The notes below the pieces were generated by a model. That model worked only from the letters and a program-made list of their open reading frames with translations, ran no database searches and was not told the DNA's origin. Shown piece after piece: positions 34,930 to 47,360 of a DNA stretch of 64,000 nucleotides. Position 1 is the first letter of the stretch. Each line of letters starts with the position of its first letter. The translations under genes were made by a program, and so were the position numbers. The DNA lies in the NCBI RefSeq assembly GCF_014898055.3, contig NW_023601433.1:21379641-21443640 (forward strand), given 5' to 3'. This stretch comes from Talpa occidentalis. Taxonomy: Eukaryota > Chordata > Mammalia > Eulipotyphla > Talpidae.

Positions 34930-35450
34930 ATTAAGCAAGGAATGGATCCTTAGCTTGACATTAGGATGAGGAAATGGAGGCCTAAGAAGTTGAGAGCCTC
35001 ATCCAAGGTCACCTCCTCTGAGAGTCAGGGATAGAACCAGAATCCCACACATGTCTCTCTCCATTATTCTTTATTGAGTTCTGTGAAGGTAGCAGAGGAA
35101 AATATGAAAGAAAATAAATATTACCAACATGTAATTTTTTGGTGGTTTTACTACCTCACAGAAAATAATTTGAAAGATGTGAGAGTAGTTAATATTTTGT
35201 GAGTACCTGAAAGTGTGTGCAACATTTTGCAGTGTGTTTGCTCATACTAACTCACTTCATTCTTATAGTAACCGTATGTTTGAAGCGAGTCCTGCCATTT
35301 GTCACCACCCTCATTTTAGAGATGAAGAAAATGAGGCACAAAGACATGAAGTAACTTGACTATAAAGTGGCAGAATTGAGATCTGAACCCAGAAAAGCTG
35401 GTTCCAAAGTCTGTGTGAATCAGCCTTTTGTGCCATCTAACTATGAGTGC
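34930..35450 (+). repeat. MIR-type remnants (two)
   Basis: 34940-35045 ('gatgaggaaatggaggcctaagaag ... ccaaggtcacc') and 35235-35420 ('cattttagagatgaagaaaatgaggcacaaagacatgaagtaacttgactataaagtggcag') follow the MIR consensus. Both are in the intron e14-e15. Confidence 0.75.
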
Positions 35451-35743
35451 AATTAGATATCCTTTTGGAGAAGTCAGTAACTTGAAAACAGCCCACAGGT
35501 TTCCACACGGCCCAGCCACGACTCCCACTGGAGTATCAACATCCCTGTTCCCCAGCCTTTTATGATCTCAGAGGCCCCTTAAAACCATAGCTGGAGTTGG
35601 TTTCCATTAAAGTACAGGACATGGGTCCAGAGCTGGGGAGAGCTTGAGGTGAAAAGGAAAGGAGGAACGTAGGAGAGAGTAGAGGAAACTGCTGAGGATA
35701 TCTGACCCTTACCCACTGCAGCCTGGGGTCTTCCTTCCAACAG

Positions 35744-35883
35744 GTACATGAGATTAAACTCGGTATGGAAGGCTGCTCCCCCACCATCCAGGAAGCTGCC
35801 CCAGTGTGCTGATGATGCGAACGGCTGTTTCTCTGAGGGATGTCCTGCAAGGTACTGGCTCCCAGCTTTCTTCTTTCCACAAG
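35744..35883 (+). CDS. DNAH14: Dynein heavy chain exon e15
   Basis: Acceptor 'ttccttccaacag', donor GTGAGC, phase 2 to 1. 46 codons plus split ends. The conserved end YWLPAFFFPQ corresponds to (F)W+SGFFFPQ. The middle (about 30 residues, PPSRKLPQCADDANGCFSEGCPA) is cysteine rich and longer than the equivalent loop in most family members. Confidence 0.9.
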
Positions 35884-36783
35884 GTGAGCGTGAGAACAAG
35901 CACCAGCCCACACCTGACCGACTGTGTCTGTCCCTGACTCCGCTTTCCCCCCCCTCCTCCCCTGGACATGTCAGCACCTGCGCCCTCTGAGTCCCAGGGC
36001 AGACACGCACTGAAGCAGGGTCTCTTCTCCTTCCAGAACCATGCCCCCCCTTCAAAATAGACCTATTCTTGTCTCACCCAAACCTTGGCACTGTCTCATT
36101 TTTTCATCTCTAAGCCATTGATTCTATGATGCCAGATGTTGACTGGCATCAGATCTCCCCCCGCCCAAAGGTCACTGCACCATAAGGGAGGACTCCTGGA
36201 GATGGGCGCTTTGCCAGGGCTTGATTTTGTGCTTCAGCCATTTATCCATTTAATAAGAACTAGCAAGGCAATGTACAGGGCCACGCTGTAAACTCCATAG
36301 GGCAGGAGACAAGGCTGATTTTACTCCCCGGTGTACCCCTAGCACCTCACACAACCTCCATCACCTAAAAAGCTCTCAGTTAATATTTGAATAATAAATA
36401 AATGACTTTATGAATAAATATGTGAATAAATGAATACTTTTGGAGCATAATTCAGCTGACCTCAACTGAGGATCAAGGAAGGCTTCTAAGGAAATGACTT
36501 CTAAGACTTGGAACTTACCACAGGCCAAGTATTGTTGAGACAGGGCTAGAATAAGAGGAGAATAACTCACATCCATATATAGAGTTTACCTGGTGCCAGG
36601 CACTATTCTGAGAAATTTGTAAATGTCACATCAATCAATTCCCATGATGGTCTTATGGGGTTGTTATTGTTATTATCCCCATTTTCAGAAAGGAAAACCT
36701 TGTCATAGAGGAGTTAAGTAATTTTCCTAAAATTACTGAGGCAAATTTATTGTTGTTTTTTTTTAAATATAAGTTTTTTTTTT
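35884..36783 (+). other. Intron after e15, ancient repeat remnants
   Basis: Start of the 9.6-kb intron between e15 and e16. About 36570-36750 looks like a MIR-type ancient SINE on the + strand (the pattern 'ggtgccaggcactattctgag ... ttattatccccattttcagaaagg ... gttaagtaattt'). I see nothing recognisable in 35884-36560. Confidence 0.5.
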
Positions 36784-36799
36784 TAATTTTAGTTTTTTT

Positions 36800-37113
36800 T
36801 TTTTTTTAATTTTCTAGAGGCATGTCTTATTTATTTATTTATTATTTGTTTGTTTGTTTGGTTTATACATGCACTGGGTACAGTCAGAAGCGCGGGAGGG
36901 TGAGAGAATTCACCAGAGCCAGAGCAGGGAGCAGAGCAGGCAGAAGGACCGAAGTACACTGCTGAGGGGAGCAGCGGGCGGCAGGAGAGGTCTACGCGCC
37001 ATGCGGGACCCTCCTCCGGTGGCCGGGGAGCAGCCGGGGATCGAACCGGCGCCGCAGAGGCCGCGGGTAGCTTCGCAACCCAGCGCTCAACCGCTGCGCC
37101 ACCGGGGAGGCCC
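36800..37113 (-). mobile_element. tRNA-derived SINE, copy 11, young GC-rich variant
   Basis: Minus-strand SINE of the GC-rich subfamily, with an intact CpG-rich body and box-B-like 'ggttcgatccccgg' on the minus strand. Target-site duplication taattttagttttttt at 36784-36799 and 37114-37129. High CpG retention suggests a recent insertion. Confidence 0.9.
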
Positions 37114-37129
37114 TAATTTTAGTTTTTTT

Positions 37130-38481
37130 AATTTATTTTATTTTTTTTATTTTTTTAATTTTTTATTTATTTATTTATTTTATTTATTTTTTATTTTTTA
37201 ATTTTTTTTTAATTTTTTAAACATCATTGTTCATTTTTTAAAAAGATTTATTTATGCATATAAGAACTGGGGTGTAGGCCAGAGGTGTGGGGGGGTGAGA
37301 GGATTCATTAGAGACAGAGTGGGGAGCAGAATAGGCAGATCTGCTGAAATACACTACTGAGGGGAGCAGTGGGCGAGAGAGCAGAGGTCTGCTGCGCCAT
37401 GTGGGTCAGCTCCCTGGCCAGCCAGGGATCAAACTCCTGCTGCTGTTGGTAGCAATAGCTTGATAGTGCTGTGTCTTTAACCCCTGCACCACCAGGGAGG
37501 CCCTCATTGTTCAATATTTGATTTCTTCCTTCAGGTGTAGTCCTTGTAATTCTCCCACCACCACAGCCCCCTTGATCCATCACCACAGTCCCTTGTGCTC
37601 TTCCCTACCCTGTTATGATTCCTGTCTCTTCTGCTCTCCTGCTGGATGCTTCATATCTATGGTGTTTCCTGACCCTTTGTTCAGTTTCCCTATATTCCAC
37701 CTATAAGAGAAACCATGCAATATTTATCTTTTCCTTCTGGCTTATTTCACTGAGCATAATTCCGTCCAGCACCATCCATGTTGCTGTAAATGGCATGAGT
37801 TTGTCTGTTTTGATTGCTGAGTAATAGACCACATCTTCTTGATCCACACATCTGTGTGGGGGCATTTGGGTTGCTTCCATATCTTAGGTATTGTAAATAG
37901 TGCTGCAATAAACATAGGAGTGTAGGTTTCCTTTCAAATTAGTACTTTCGTGTTCTTTGGTTAGATTCCTAAGAGTGGAATTGCTGGGTCATATGGTAGA
38001 TCCATTTTTAGTATGTTGAAGAACCTCCACACAGCTTTCCATAGTGGCTAGATCAGTTTGCATTCCCACCAGCAATGAAAGAGTTTTCTTTTTTCTCTAC
38101 ATCCTCACCAACATTTGTTTTACTGTGTGCCATTCTCACTGGTATAAGATGGTGTCTCATTGTGTTTTTGATTTGCATTTCCCTGATTATAAATGATGTT
38201 GAACATTTTTTCATGTATCTGTTAGCCATTTGTATTTCTTCATTGGAGAAATGTCTTTTAATTCCTCTGCACATTTTTTGACTGGGTTGTTTGCTTTGTT
38301 TTGGTTGAGTTGGTAAACTTTTTGTAGATCTTTGTGATCAGTCCCTTATCAGTTGTATGGAGTGCAAATATTTTCTCCTTTTCAGTGGGGTGTCTCTTAG
38401 TTTTGGTTACTATCTCTTTGGCTGTACAGAAGCTTTTTAGTTTGTTGTCGTCGCAGCTGTTTATCTTCTCCTTCTCTTGCA
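37130..38481 (-). mobile_element. Older antisense L1 3' part
   Basis: 3' UTR and ORF2 C-terminal portion on the minus strand (the motif HLIPVRMAH and the block around 38053-38482), diverged from the young L1s. Left side is a low-complexity A/T tract (37120-37215). It contains the SINE copy at 37234. Confidence 0.85.
37234..37503 (-). mobile_element. tRNA-derived SINE, copy 12
   Basis: Minus-strand SINE inserted in the 3' UTR of the older L1. Target-site duplication tcattgttca at 37224-37233 and 37504-37513. Confidence 0.9.
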
Positions 38482-39652
38482 CCTGGGTGCAAAACCCCCA
38501 GATGTGTGGTCTGAGGCAAAATTTGAACTTTAACCACTGCAGTGAATTATGAATGGAATTCTCATTAGCGAGATACCTCTCAAGGTCTAGAAGTGAGAGA
38601 AAGAAAAATCCATTAGAAAAAAATAATGGGTGTTCATTTTGGGCAGAGGTGAGCTAGCAGGGGCTGTTTAAAACACACTAAAGGAGTTATTCCACCCTGT
38701 GGCAACAGGAAGCCCTGGCATGTTTCAAGCAATGGGCATCATGGTCTGATGGCTGCTGCATGGAAGAAGGACAAGGGTGGGTTGGGGAAGCACGAGGCTA
38801 GCTTCTGGGTCCTGGTCATTTGGGAGTTCATTTTATTCTCCAGGCAAGAGTTGGTTTAAGCCTGGAGTAGGACAATGGTAGTGAGTAGAGGAGCAGTTGA
38901 CCAGAAGGACAACTAGGAAGCAGTTCCATGTGTTCCATGCTTGATAAGGGTGGGATGAGAAAGAGGAGGGGTTGGTTAAGCTTGATTCCCAGGGATTACA
39001 AGGCTGGGCAGATGCTGATGTCTTTTACTGAAATAGAAAACACAGGGAGAGAAGCAAACTGAAGAGGAGTAAAATGGTAGTCATGTCAGGTTTGAGACAT
39101 TCAGAGAATATGAACAAACCCTATGTCTGGTAAGCTGTTGGGTATGTGCAGCTGTAGAGAGACCATGTGACCAGGAGCCACTGAACACCTCAGGCAAAGC
39201 CACACTGTGAGAGCTGCCACCACAGGCATAAGGATTGTCAAAACCCAGGTCTTGTCTCCTGCAACCTGCAGGTAGATGGCTTGAGTGCAGACACCAAGGC
39301 AAATGTCCTATCTAAGCAGATATCTTGTGTTGAGCAGAGCAGAGATGAGCCACCATGGCAGGCTCAGGCAGGACTGGTGGGGTGAGGTGGCCAAAATATT
39401 CTGGGTGTTAGGCATTACATGATCAAAGGTAGCATGAAATTACTAAACTGGCCACTTATGCAGAATGGATTAAGTAGGGAAAGAGGAGTTGGTAGCAAGA
39501 GGAGGAGGTATAGGCCCTACCTATAAGGAGAAGGAAATAAGGGTCTGACCTGTGACATGTCCAGATGCAGGGAGTCCTTTATCCTCTGTGTCACGCTCCA
39601 CCTGCCTCCTCTTAAATCAGCTGTTTCCACGATATCTTCACCTCCTTTTCTA
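38482..39652 (+). other. Intron e15-e16, unique part
   Basis: No repeat family or coding potential recognised. G/A-rich on the + strand. Confidence 0.5.
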
Positions 39653-39671
39653 TCTCTTGCCCACAGCCTTT
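39653..39671. repeat. Left target-site duplication of the antisense L1
   Basis: tctcttgcccacagccttt, repeated exactly at 44953-44971. It contains a strong splice-acceptor-like sequence (pyrimidine tract and CAG). Confidence 0.95.
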
Positions 39672-39859
39672 TTTTTTTAAATAAATTTTATTTTTATATT
39701 CCCCATACAATTGCAACCCCCTTATTTTGACCCCAATCCCTCCCCTCCCCACACCTCACCCCCCATAGAGTGTCTCTGGTTCATAGTTTTTTGTTGATTT
39801 TGATTTTCACTTTCTTATAGTTATTCATTTTCCTGGTCCCTTATTTAAGTTTTCTAGAT

Positions 39860-42800
39860 TCCTGCTATGAGTGAGACCATCCGGTATTTTTCTTTTTCTT
39901 TTTGGCTTATTTCGCTGAGCATGATCCCTTGCAGCGCCATCCATGTTGCTGCAAATTGCATGTGTTTATCTTTTTTGAATGCTGAGTAATATTCCATGGT
40001 ATATATGTACCACATCTTCTTGATCCAGTCATCTATTTTTGGGCATTGGGGTTGTTTCCAAAGCTTAGCTATTGTAAACAGTGCTGCTATCAACATAGGG
40101 GTGCAGGTGTTCTTTGGAATTGATGTTTCTGTGTCCTTTGGGTAAATACCTAGGAGTGGAATTGCTGGATCATATGGAAGCTCTATGTTTAGTAGGTCCA
40201 GAAATCTCCACACAGCTCTCCATAGTGGTTGGACCAGTTTGCACTCCCACCAACAGTGCACAAGAGTTCCTTTTTCTCCACATCCTCGCCAACATTTGTT
40301 GTTGCTAGTTTTTTTAATATGTGCCATTCTCACTGGTGTAAGATGGTATCTCATGGTAGTTTTGATTTGCATTTCCCTGATTACAAGTGATGTTGAACAT
40401 TTTTTTATAAACCTGTTGGCCATTTGCATTTCCTCTTCAGAGAAGTTTCTTTTCTAGCTCTTCTGCCCATTTTTTGACTGGATTATTTTCTTTGTTGTTG
40501 TTGAGTCACATCAGCTCTTTGCAGATTTTTGTGATCAGTCCTTTATCATTAGTGTTGGGTGCAAAAATGTTCTCCCAGTTGGTGGGGTTTCTCTTTGTTT
40601 TTGTTATTGTCTCTTTTGCTGTGCAGAAGCTCTTTAATTTGATGTAGTCCCAGATGTTTATCTTTGCCTTCACTATCACTGCTTTGGGTGATGTGTCTGT
40701 AAGATGTCTTTGATGTGCATATCACGTAGTGTTTCGCCTATATTTCCTTCTATGTATTTTATGGTTTCAGGTCTTATGTCTAGTTCTTTAATCCATTTTG
40801 AGTTGATTTTTGTGTATGGGGTGAGGTAGTGGTCAAGCTTCTTTCTTTTGCATGTAGCAACCCAGTTTTCCCAGCACCATTTATTGAAAAAACTTTCTTT
40901 GTTCCAGTGCACATTCTTTGCTCCCTTGTCAAATATTAGTTGACCATAAATCTGTGGGTTTACTTCTGGATTTTCTATTTGATTCCATTGGTCTGTGAGT
41001 CTGTTCTTGTTCCAATACCATGCAGTTTTGATGATTATGGCTTTGTAGTATAGTTTGAAGTCTGGGAGTGTGATGCCTCCATTCCCTTCTTTTTTTTTTT
41101 CAGGAGAGCTTTGGCTATTCGGGGTTTTTGGTGATTCCATATGAATTTCATCAATAATTGTTGTATTTCTTTGAAGAATGACATTGAAATTTTTATTGGA
41201 ATAGCATTGAATCTGTATATTGCGTTTGGTAGCATGGCCATTTTAATAATGTTTATTCTTCCAATCCATGAGCAGGAGATGTCTTTCATTTCTTTGTGTC
41301 TTCCTCTATTTCTTTTAACAGTGTTTTATAGTTTTCTTTGTATAGGTCCTTTAACTCTTTGTTAGATTTATTCCCAAGTATTTGATTTTTTTTTGTTTTA
41401 ATAATAAAAGGGATGGTTTTTTTGATTTCTTCTTCTTCAGATGTATTGTTTGTGTATAGGAAGGCTACTGACTTTTGTGTGTTGATTTTGTATCCTGCCA
41501 CTTTACTGAACTGATGATGAGTTGAATTCGTTTTTCTGTGGAGTTTTTGGGGTTCTCTATGTATATTATCATATCATCTGCAAATAGTGATAGTTTGACT
41601 TCTTCTTTTCCTATTTGGATTCCTTGTATGTCTTTCTCTCGTCTTATTGCTCTGGCTAGGACTTCTAGTATTATATTGAAAAGCAGAGGTGAGAGTGGAC
41701 ATCCTTGTCTTGTTCCAGATCTTAATGGAAATGCTTTCAGCTTTTCACCATTGAGAATGATACTGGCCGTTGGCTTGTCATATATGGCCTTTATGATGTT
41801 AAGGTATGTTCCCTGTATCCCAAGAATTTCAAGGGCTTTTATCATGAATGGGTGTTGTGCTTGTCGAAAGCTTTCTCAGCATCTATTGATATTATCATAT
41901 GTTTTTTATATTTCTTTTTGTTGATGTGTTGGATAACGTTGATTGATTTCAGGGTTGTTGAACCATCCTTGTGTCCCTGGCATGAATCCTACTTGGTCGT
42001 AGTGAATTATCTTATGGATACATTGTTGGATTCTGGTAGCTAAAATATTATTGAGGATTTTTGCATCAGTGTTCATTAGGGAGATTGGCCTGTAGTTTTC
42101 CATTTTTGCGTTGTCCTTGTTCAGTTTTGGTATTAGTGTATGTTGACTTCATAGAACATGTTTGGTATTGTCCCTTCCTTCTCAATTTTTTGGGAGATTT
42201 TATGAAGGATAGGCACTAATTCATCTCTGAATGTTTGGTAGAATTCATTTGTAAATCCATCAGGTCCTGGGCTTTTGTTTTTGGGGAGGTTTTTGATTAC
42301 CATTTCAATTTCACTGCTTGTAATTGGTCTGTTTAGGTGTTCTATTTCTTCTTTATCTAGCTTTGGGTGATTGTAGAGTTGTAGGAATTTGTCCATCTCC
42401 TCTAGATTGTTGAACTTGTTTCCATATAACTGTTCATAGTAGTTACTGATTATTCTTTTGATTTCTGCTGTGTCTGTTGTGATTTCTCCTCTTTCTTTTA
42501 TGATCCTGTTTATTTGTGCTTTCTCCCTTTTTTCCTTTGTGAGCCTGGCTAGGGAACTGTCTATTTTATTGATTTTTTTCGAAGAACCAGCCTTTGGTTT
42601 CATTGATTCTTTGGATTGTGTTTTTAGTTTCGATTTCATTTATTTCTGCTTTGGTTTTTATTATTTCTTTTCTGCTACTGGTTTTGGGGTTTTTTTGTTG
42701 TTCTTTTTTTTCTAGATCTTTGAGCTTTGAGATTAGGTTGTTTCTTTGAGTTCTTTCTTGTTTCTTGATGTGAGACTATTTTGCTATATATTTTCCTCTT

Positions 42801-43665
42801 ATTACTGCTTTTGCTGCATCCCATACATTTAGGAAATTGGTGTCCTCCTTGTCATTCATTCAAAGAATTTTTTAATTTCTTCTTTGATCTCCTCGTTAGT
42901 CCAGTGGTCTTCCAGAAGTGTGGTTTTCAATCTCCATGAGATAGGAGAGTTCCTTGCCTTCTTTTTATGGTTTATTTCTAGTTTGATTCCTTCATGGTCA
43001 GAAAAGATGGTTGGTATGATTTCAATCTTAGTGTATCTGTTGATGTTTGTCTTGTGTCCCAATATGTGATCAATCCTGGAGAATGATCCGTGTGCGCTTG
43101 AGAAAAATGTACTCTGTTTTTTTTTTTTGGGTATAGTGTTCTATAGATGTCTGTTAAGCCCAAGCGCTCTAGATCTTATTTAGAGCTTTAGTGTCTTTAC
43201 TTATTTTTTGTGTCGTTGATCTATCCATTGTTGATAGTGGTGTGTTTAAGTCTCCCAATACGTTGGTGTTTTCTCTGATGTCTGTTTTCAGAGATGACAA
43301 TAGTTGTCTGATATATTTTGATGCTCCTTCGTTTGGTGAATATATGTTAATGAGTGTTATTTCTTCTTGAAGTATTGTCCCCTTGATCATAATGTAGTGA
43401 CCGTTGGGGTCTCTTTTTATCTTTTTGAGTTTGAAATCTGTTTTATCTGCTTTCTTTTTTGTTCCATTTGCTTGTAGGATTGTTTTCCATCCTTTAACTT
43501 TGAGTCTATTTTTATCTTTTGCAGCTAAATGTGTTTCCTGGAGACAGTAAAAGGTTGGGTTTTGTTTCTTAATCCAGCCTGCGACTCTGTGTCTTTTTAT
43601 TGAAGAGTTTAGTCCATTTACATTTAGAGCTAATTATGCTATGTTACCATCTGTATTTGCCATTG
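39860..43665 (-). pseudogene. L1 ORF2 pseudogene
   Basis: Endonuclease part broken in several frames (43390-42856). The reverse transcriptase block 41845-41465 contains FADDM at 41570-41584. The C-terminal block 40429-39854 with its Cys motif (C..GC..KG....CWWEC) is open for 191 codons. Multiple frameshifts prevent a full product. Confidence 0.88.
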
Positions 43666-43733
43666 TGTTTGTCTTTCCTTTGATTTTATTTATTTATTCT
43701 TTTAATAACTTTTTTTTTGGCCTTCTTTCATTA

Positions 43734-44802
43734 TTATTCGTCCCTCTGAGGTTCTGGCTTTTGGACTCCTTGTAGTATTTTTTGGAGTGGGGGTTTAGTC
43801 GTAATGAAATTCCAGAGTTTCTCTTTGTCTGGGAAGGTCCTTATTCTTTCTTCATAGAGGAAGGAGAGCTTTGCAGGATAGAGTATTCTTGGTTGGCTTC
43901 TGTTTTCTTGGAGTCTGTTGACTATGTCTCTCCACTCTCTCCTTGCCCGTAGTGTTTCTCTGGAGAAGTCTGATGTCAGCCTGATTGGTTTTCCTCTCAA
44001 TGTTACCTGTTTCTTCCCTCTTTTCAGCTTCATTATTTTTTCCTTTTCCTGGATTCTTGGGAGCTTTACTATTATATGTCTTCCTGTATTTTTCCTATTG
44101 TTGTGGAAGTTTGGTATTCTTCTTGCTTCTTGTATATCAATTTTCAGCTCCTTCTTCACATTTGGGAAGTTCTCTTCAATTATCTCCTTGAATATTTTCT
44201 CTATTCCTACATCTCTCTCTCCTCTCCTTCTGGTATTCCTATAACTCTTATATTTCCTTTCCTCATGGAGTCAGATAGTTCCCGAAGTCTTTCTTTGGTC
44301 TTTTTCGTTCTTCCTTCTCTTTTGTTTTCTGTTTTGGTTCTTTTTATTTCTGTGTCTTCAAGAGTACTTATTCATTCTTCCATTTCATCTATTCTGCTTT
44401 CATTGCTTTTCCCAGAGTTCTTTAGTGCCTCCATTATTTCCTTGATCTCCTGCATTTCTTTTACTTCCCTCTTTAGGGACTCAATTTCATTCTTCTGATC
44501 GTTGATTATTTTTCCCTTATCATTGTTTTCCTTTATGACTTCTGTCAGTTTTTTAATCATGGCAATTTTAAATTCTCTTTCCGGAAGGCTCAGAAGTTCT
44601 TCCAAGTTACTGTTGTTTCCATCTGGGGGGTGGCTTTCTTTTTGTGGTGTGCTTTTTTTTGAGGAGTTGCTAGGTTGCGTGTGGTTCTTCTACTCCCTGT
44701 CTGTTTTCTAATTTGCCGTATGCATTGGGACACTGTGTTGCTGGGACTGGCTGGCATCTTGGGTGAACTTCTCTGCTCCCCTCTGACTCCTCCGGGAACC
44801 AT
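43734..44802 (-). pseudogene. L1 ORF1 pseudogene
   Basis: Start at 44802 (MVPGGVRGEQRSSPKM). Frame breaks near 44590 and 44372, and again before 44159. The coiled-coil and C-terminal domain (RREWRDIVNRLQ, YPAKLSF) are recognisable. The ORF1p role is RNA-binding trimer formation, here lost. Confidence 0.88.
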
Positions 44803-44971
44803 CTGTCGGTTTCAAGCAGTCTTTACTGAAGAAAGTTCCCTGTTCTAAAATGCCGATGTCGGGACACACTCCCCTGAGTGCCTGGTCTGCCCCTGTGGTG
44901 AGTTCCCGCTCCCCCTCTGGGCTCAGACTGCAGGCCAGAGGGGCCTGGTGTGTCTCTTGCCCACAGCCTTT

Positions 44972-45486
44972 CTCCAAGAAACCAAGGGGTGGAGGGCAGG
45001 GAATGACCACAACCTGTTTAGCGATTCTAGACTCTGTCTTTTCCCTAAGTCAATGTGACATTTCTTGAGAAAGACTGACACCCTTGGGTGTTGTGCTTGT
45101 TCCTAAAGAGCCATCCTGATTGTCAGGAGCATGACACATGATCAGTCAAGCTTGGTCAGAAGTATTTAAGGGTCCTCTAAACCCACATGGGGGTGGGAAC
45201 CCACAGTGGGGGGTGGGAAACCGTTTCTACAAAAGCAACCACTGTTCCCCAAGAGGCCCATCAACTGGCCAGACTAATGTCACCAAGGCGGTGAGGTGGC
45301 TGGATTGAAGTCTCCTCCTGCCCAGCCAGCTTGTGCCCACCTCCTGACTCCCACCAGTCTCTCACTCTCCACTCTCTCCTCCCACAAGACATCTCTGTTG
45401 TAGCCTCCATGGGAACATTTGGGAGGTGCACAACTTTGGCCCCCTGGACTCACAAGGTACTTGTTGGTGTGTGTTTTGCTTCAAAG
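44972..45486 (+). other. Unique intron sequence before e16
   Basis: No gene or repeat recognised. Sequence directly upstream of e16. Confidence 0.5.
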
Positions 45487-45650
45487 CCTTTCTTACTGCC
45501 TTGCTTCAAGACTATGGGAGGTCCCAAGGAATCTCTACAAATGCCCTCACTTTTACTCACCACGTGATCTCCGACAGCCCTGACATCAATGATGAGGAGT
45601 TCCCCATCACCATCCAGAGGAAAGTCAGCATCCTCAGGAGAGCCTTTAAG
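45487..45650 (+). CDS. DNAH14: Dynein heavy chain exon e16 (left copy)
   Basis: Acceptor 'gtgtgttttgcttcaaag', donor GTGATG, phase 1 to 0. The split codon from e15 plus FLTALLQDYGRSQGISTNALTF gives the family's FFFPQAFLTG.LQN.AR...I..D.L.F. The frame is intact in this copy. A near-identical copy at 56096-56258 has lost one G and is frameshifted. Confidence 0.93.
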
Positions 45651-46832
45651 GTGATGAATGATTAAAAGATTGGAAGGGCAACTGTTCATTCAAACATGGT
45701 CATCCCCTCAGCAAACCCTCACTTGGCACTTAGGAGGGGCCAGGCCTGCCATAGGTATGAAAGGGGCAGCATAACCAGGCAGGCCCCCAAGCTCTGCTTC
45801 ATCCTCCTGCTCTTTCCCTAAGAGGATAGGAATAATCACGAATGAATGAATGAAATGGATAAAAGATTTAAATAACCACAACAAATGACCAGACACTGTA
45901 GCAATCAGGATGTAAATATGTGTTTGGACCCTCTGGGGCAGGCCTCTCCTCTCGGCTGCCATCAGCCTGAACTTCTCATGGTGAGCCCCTTATTCCAGAG
46001 TTGAGCAGGTTCCCAGCAGAAACCCCCAGCCAGCCTGCAGTGAAACTCAATGGCACCCAGGGTGTGCTGAGGATAACCAGGAGGCAGCGTAGGCAGAAAG
46101 CCCAGTGCCCACAGACCCCCAGATGCCAGGGCGGTTTCTCCATATCCTCACCAGTGCTTGCTGTCTCCTGGCTGTTGGTGGCCAGCTGTTGAGAGGCAGC
46201 TCACTGAGGGCTTGACTTGCAATCTCCTAGTGACTAGCAGTATTGACATGTGCTTCTTGACCATCTGTGCCTCTTTGGAGAAATGTCCATTCAAGCCCTT
46301 TGCCCATTTTTTAATATGGGGGTTGGGGGGAACCGGGTGGATCATGCTGGATCACATGGCTACTGCACACATCTGAGAGAGCCCCTGGCATCCTGGAGTC
46401 ACCCAGAAAAGTACATTTTCTACTTACCAGAACTTATACAAAACCTATTTAACCTTTTTCATATCATCCAAAAATAAGATAAAGAATCCTTCCTAGCCTT
46501 CTAAACTTTTCAGAGCCTAAATCAATCATTGTAGCACATAGAAGTAGGTGATAAATTTAAGCAGAGTATTTTGACTCTAATTTTTCTGTCTTCTAAAAAG
46601 CTGGGCTAAGGAGGATAACTCTAGAAACTTGGGGGTTCACTATTTGAAATACTTTTCAGTATAGTATCTTCATATATATACACCAAAGCCTACAAAGCAC
46701 CAACAGCTTATAACCTGAGGAAACAGGTCTTAGGGGTGGGGGCGTGGTCCCCCCCAGGGTGGAAGGGAGGTGACCCACCCACTGGAGCCTCCTGTCTGGG
46801 GACCCACTGACACCATCTCACTTTGATCTTAG
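45651..46832 (+). other. Intron e16-e17
   Basis: 46125-46330 reads as a decayed antisense L1 ORF2 piece ('ttctccatatcctcaccagtg', 'tttggagaaatgtccattcaagccctttgcccattttttaa'). The rest is unrecognised. The intron is repeated at 56259-57436. Confidence 0.6.
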
Positions 46833-46979
46833 GGCACAAACCTCACACACATCGGCGCTCATGTTTTTGGTTTATTCATCGAGGGGGCAAGGTGGAATCA
46901 TGAAAAGAAAGTACTGGAAGATTCACTTCCTTTTGAGACGTGCTGTGATTTTCCTGAGATATACTTCCTGCCCACAAAG
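46833..46979 (+). CDS. DNAH14: Dynein heavy chain exon e17 (left copy)
   Basis: Forty-nine codons, phase 0 to 0, acceptor 'ctttgatcttag', donor GTAACT. GAHVFGLFIEGARWNHEKKVLEDSLP is the C-terminal domain motif G.Y+.GL+LEGA.WD.....L..S.P, and PEIYFLPTK matches P+I.+.P. Its duplicate is 57437-57583 without change of frame. Confidence 0.95.
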
Positions 46980-47360
46980 GTAACTACCCACCTGTTATTC
47001 TGGTCTTAAATCTCTTGAACTTCCCTCAGCAATACCTACAGACCACTCCTTCTATCCCCACCCTCTGCAGCTTCACTTGGGAAATTTGGCGATATGCTTC
47101 AGACAGCAAACATTGAAAACAGGCCAAACTATTGCTAAAACCCAAAATATCAATAGATGCTACAATAACATCCAAAGTTATTTCTCAAGAATATGCACTG
47201 GAAGGACATGATAATTACTCTTTAAAGTGCATTCTTCGGCATTATTTCTACTAGTAGTCATACAACCATGCTGTAGCAAATCCCACAAACCTAACATAAA
47301 AAGTGGGAGTCACTGGTATGCTTGCGCTATGCCATTTCAGTTAAGGACTTTCTTTTCCAG

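Larger units (their letters stand above)
39672..44952 (-). mobile_element. Antisense L1, truncated in its 5' UTR
   Basis: About 5.3 kb between perfect 19-bp target-site duplications. On the minus strand: a partial 5' UTR (44952 to about 44803), ORF1 (44802-43734), ORF2 (about 43665-39860), 3' UTR and A-tail. The sequence is close to the young L1 at 48967 but carries several frameshifts and is not coding-competent. Lies in the intron before exon e16. Confidence 0.95.
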
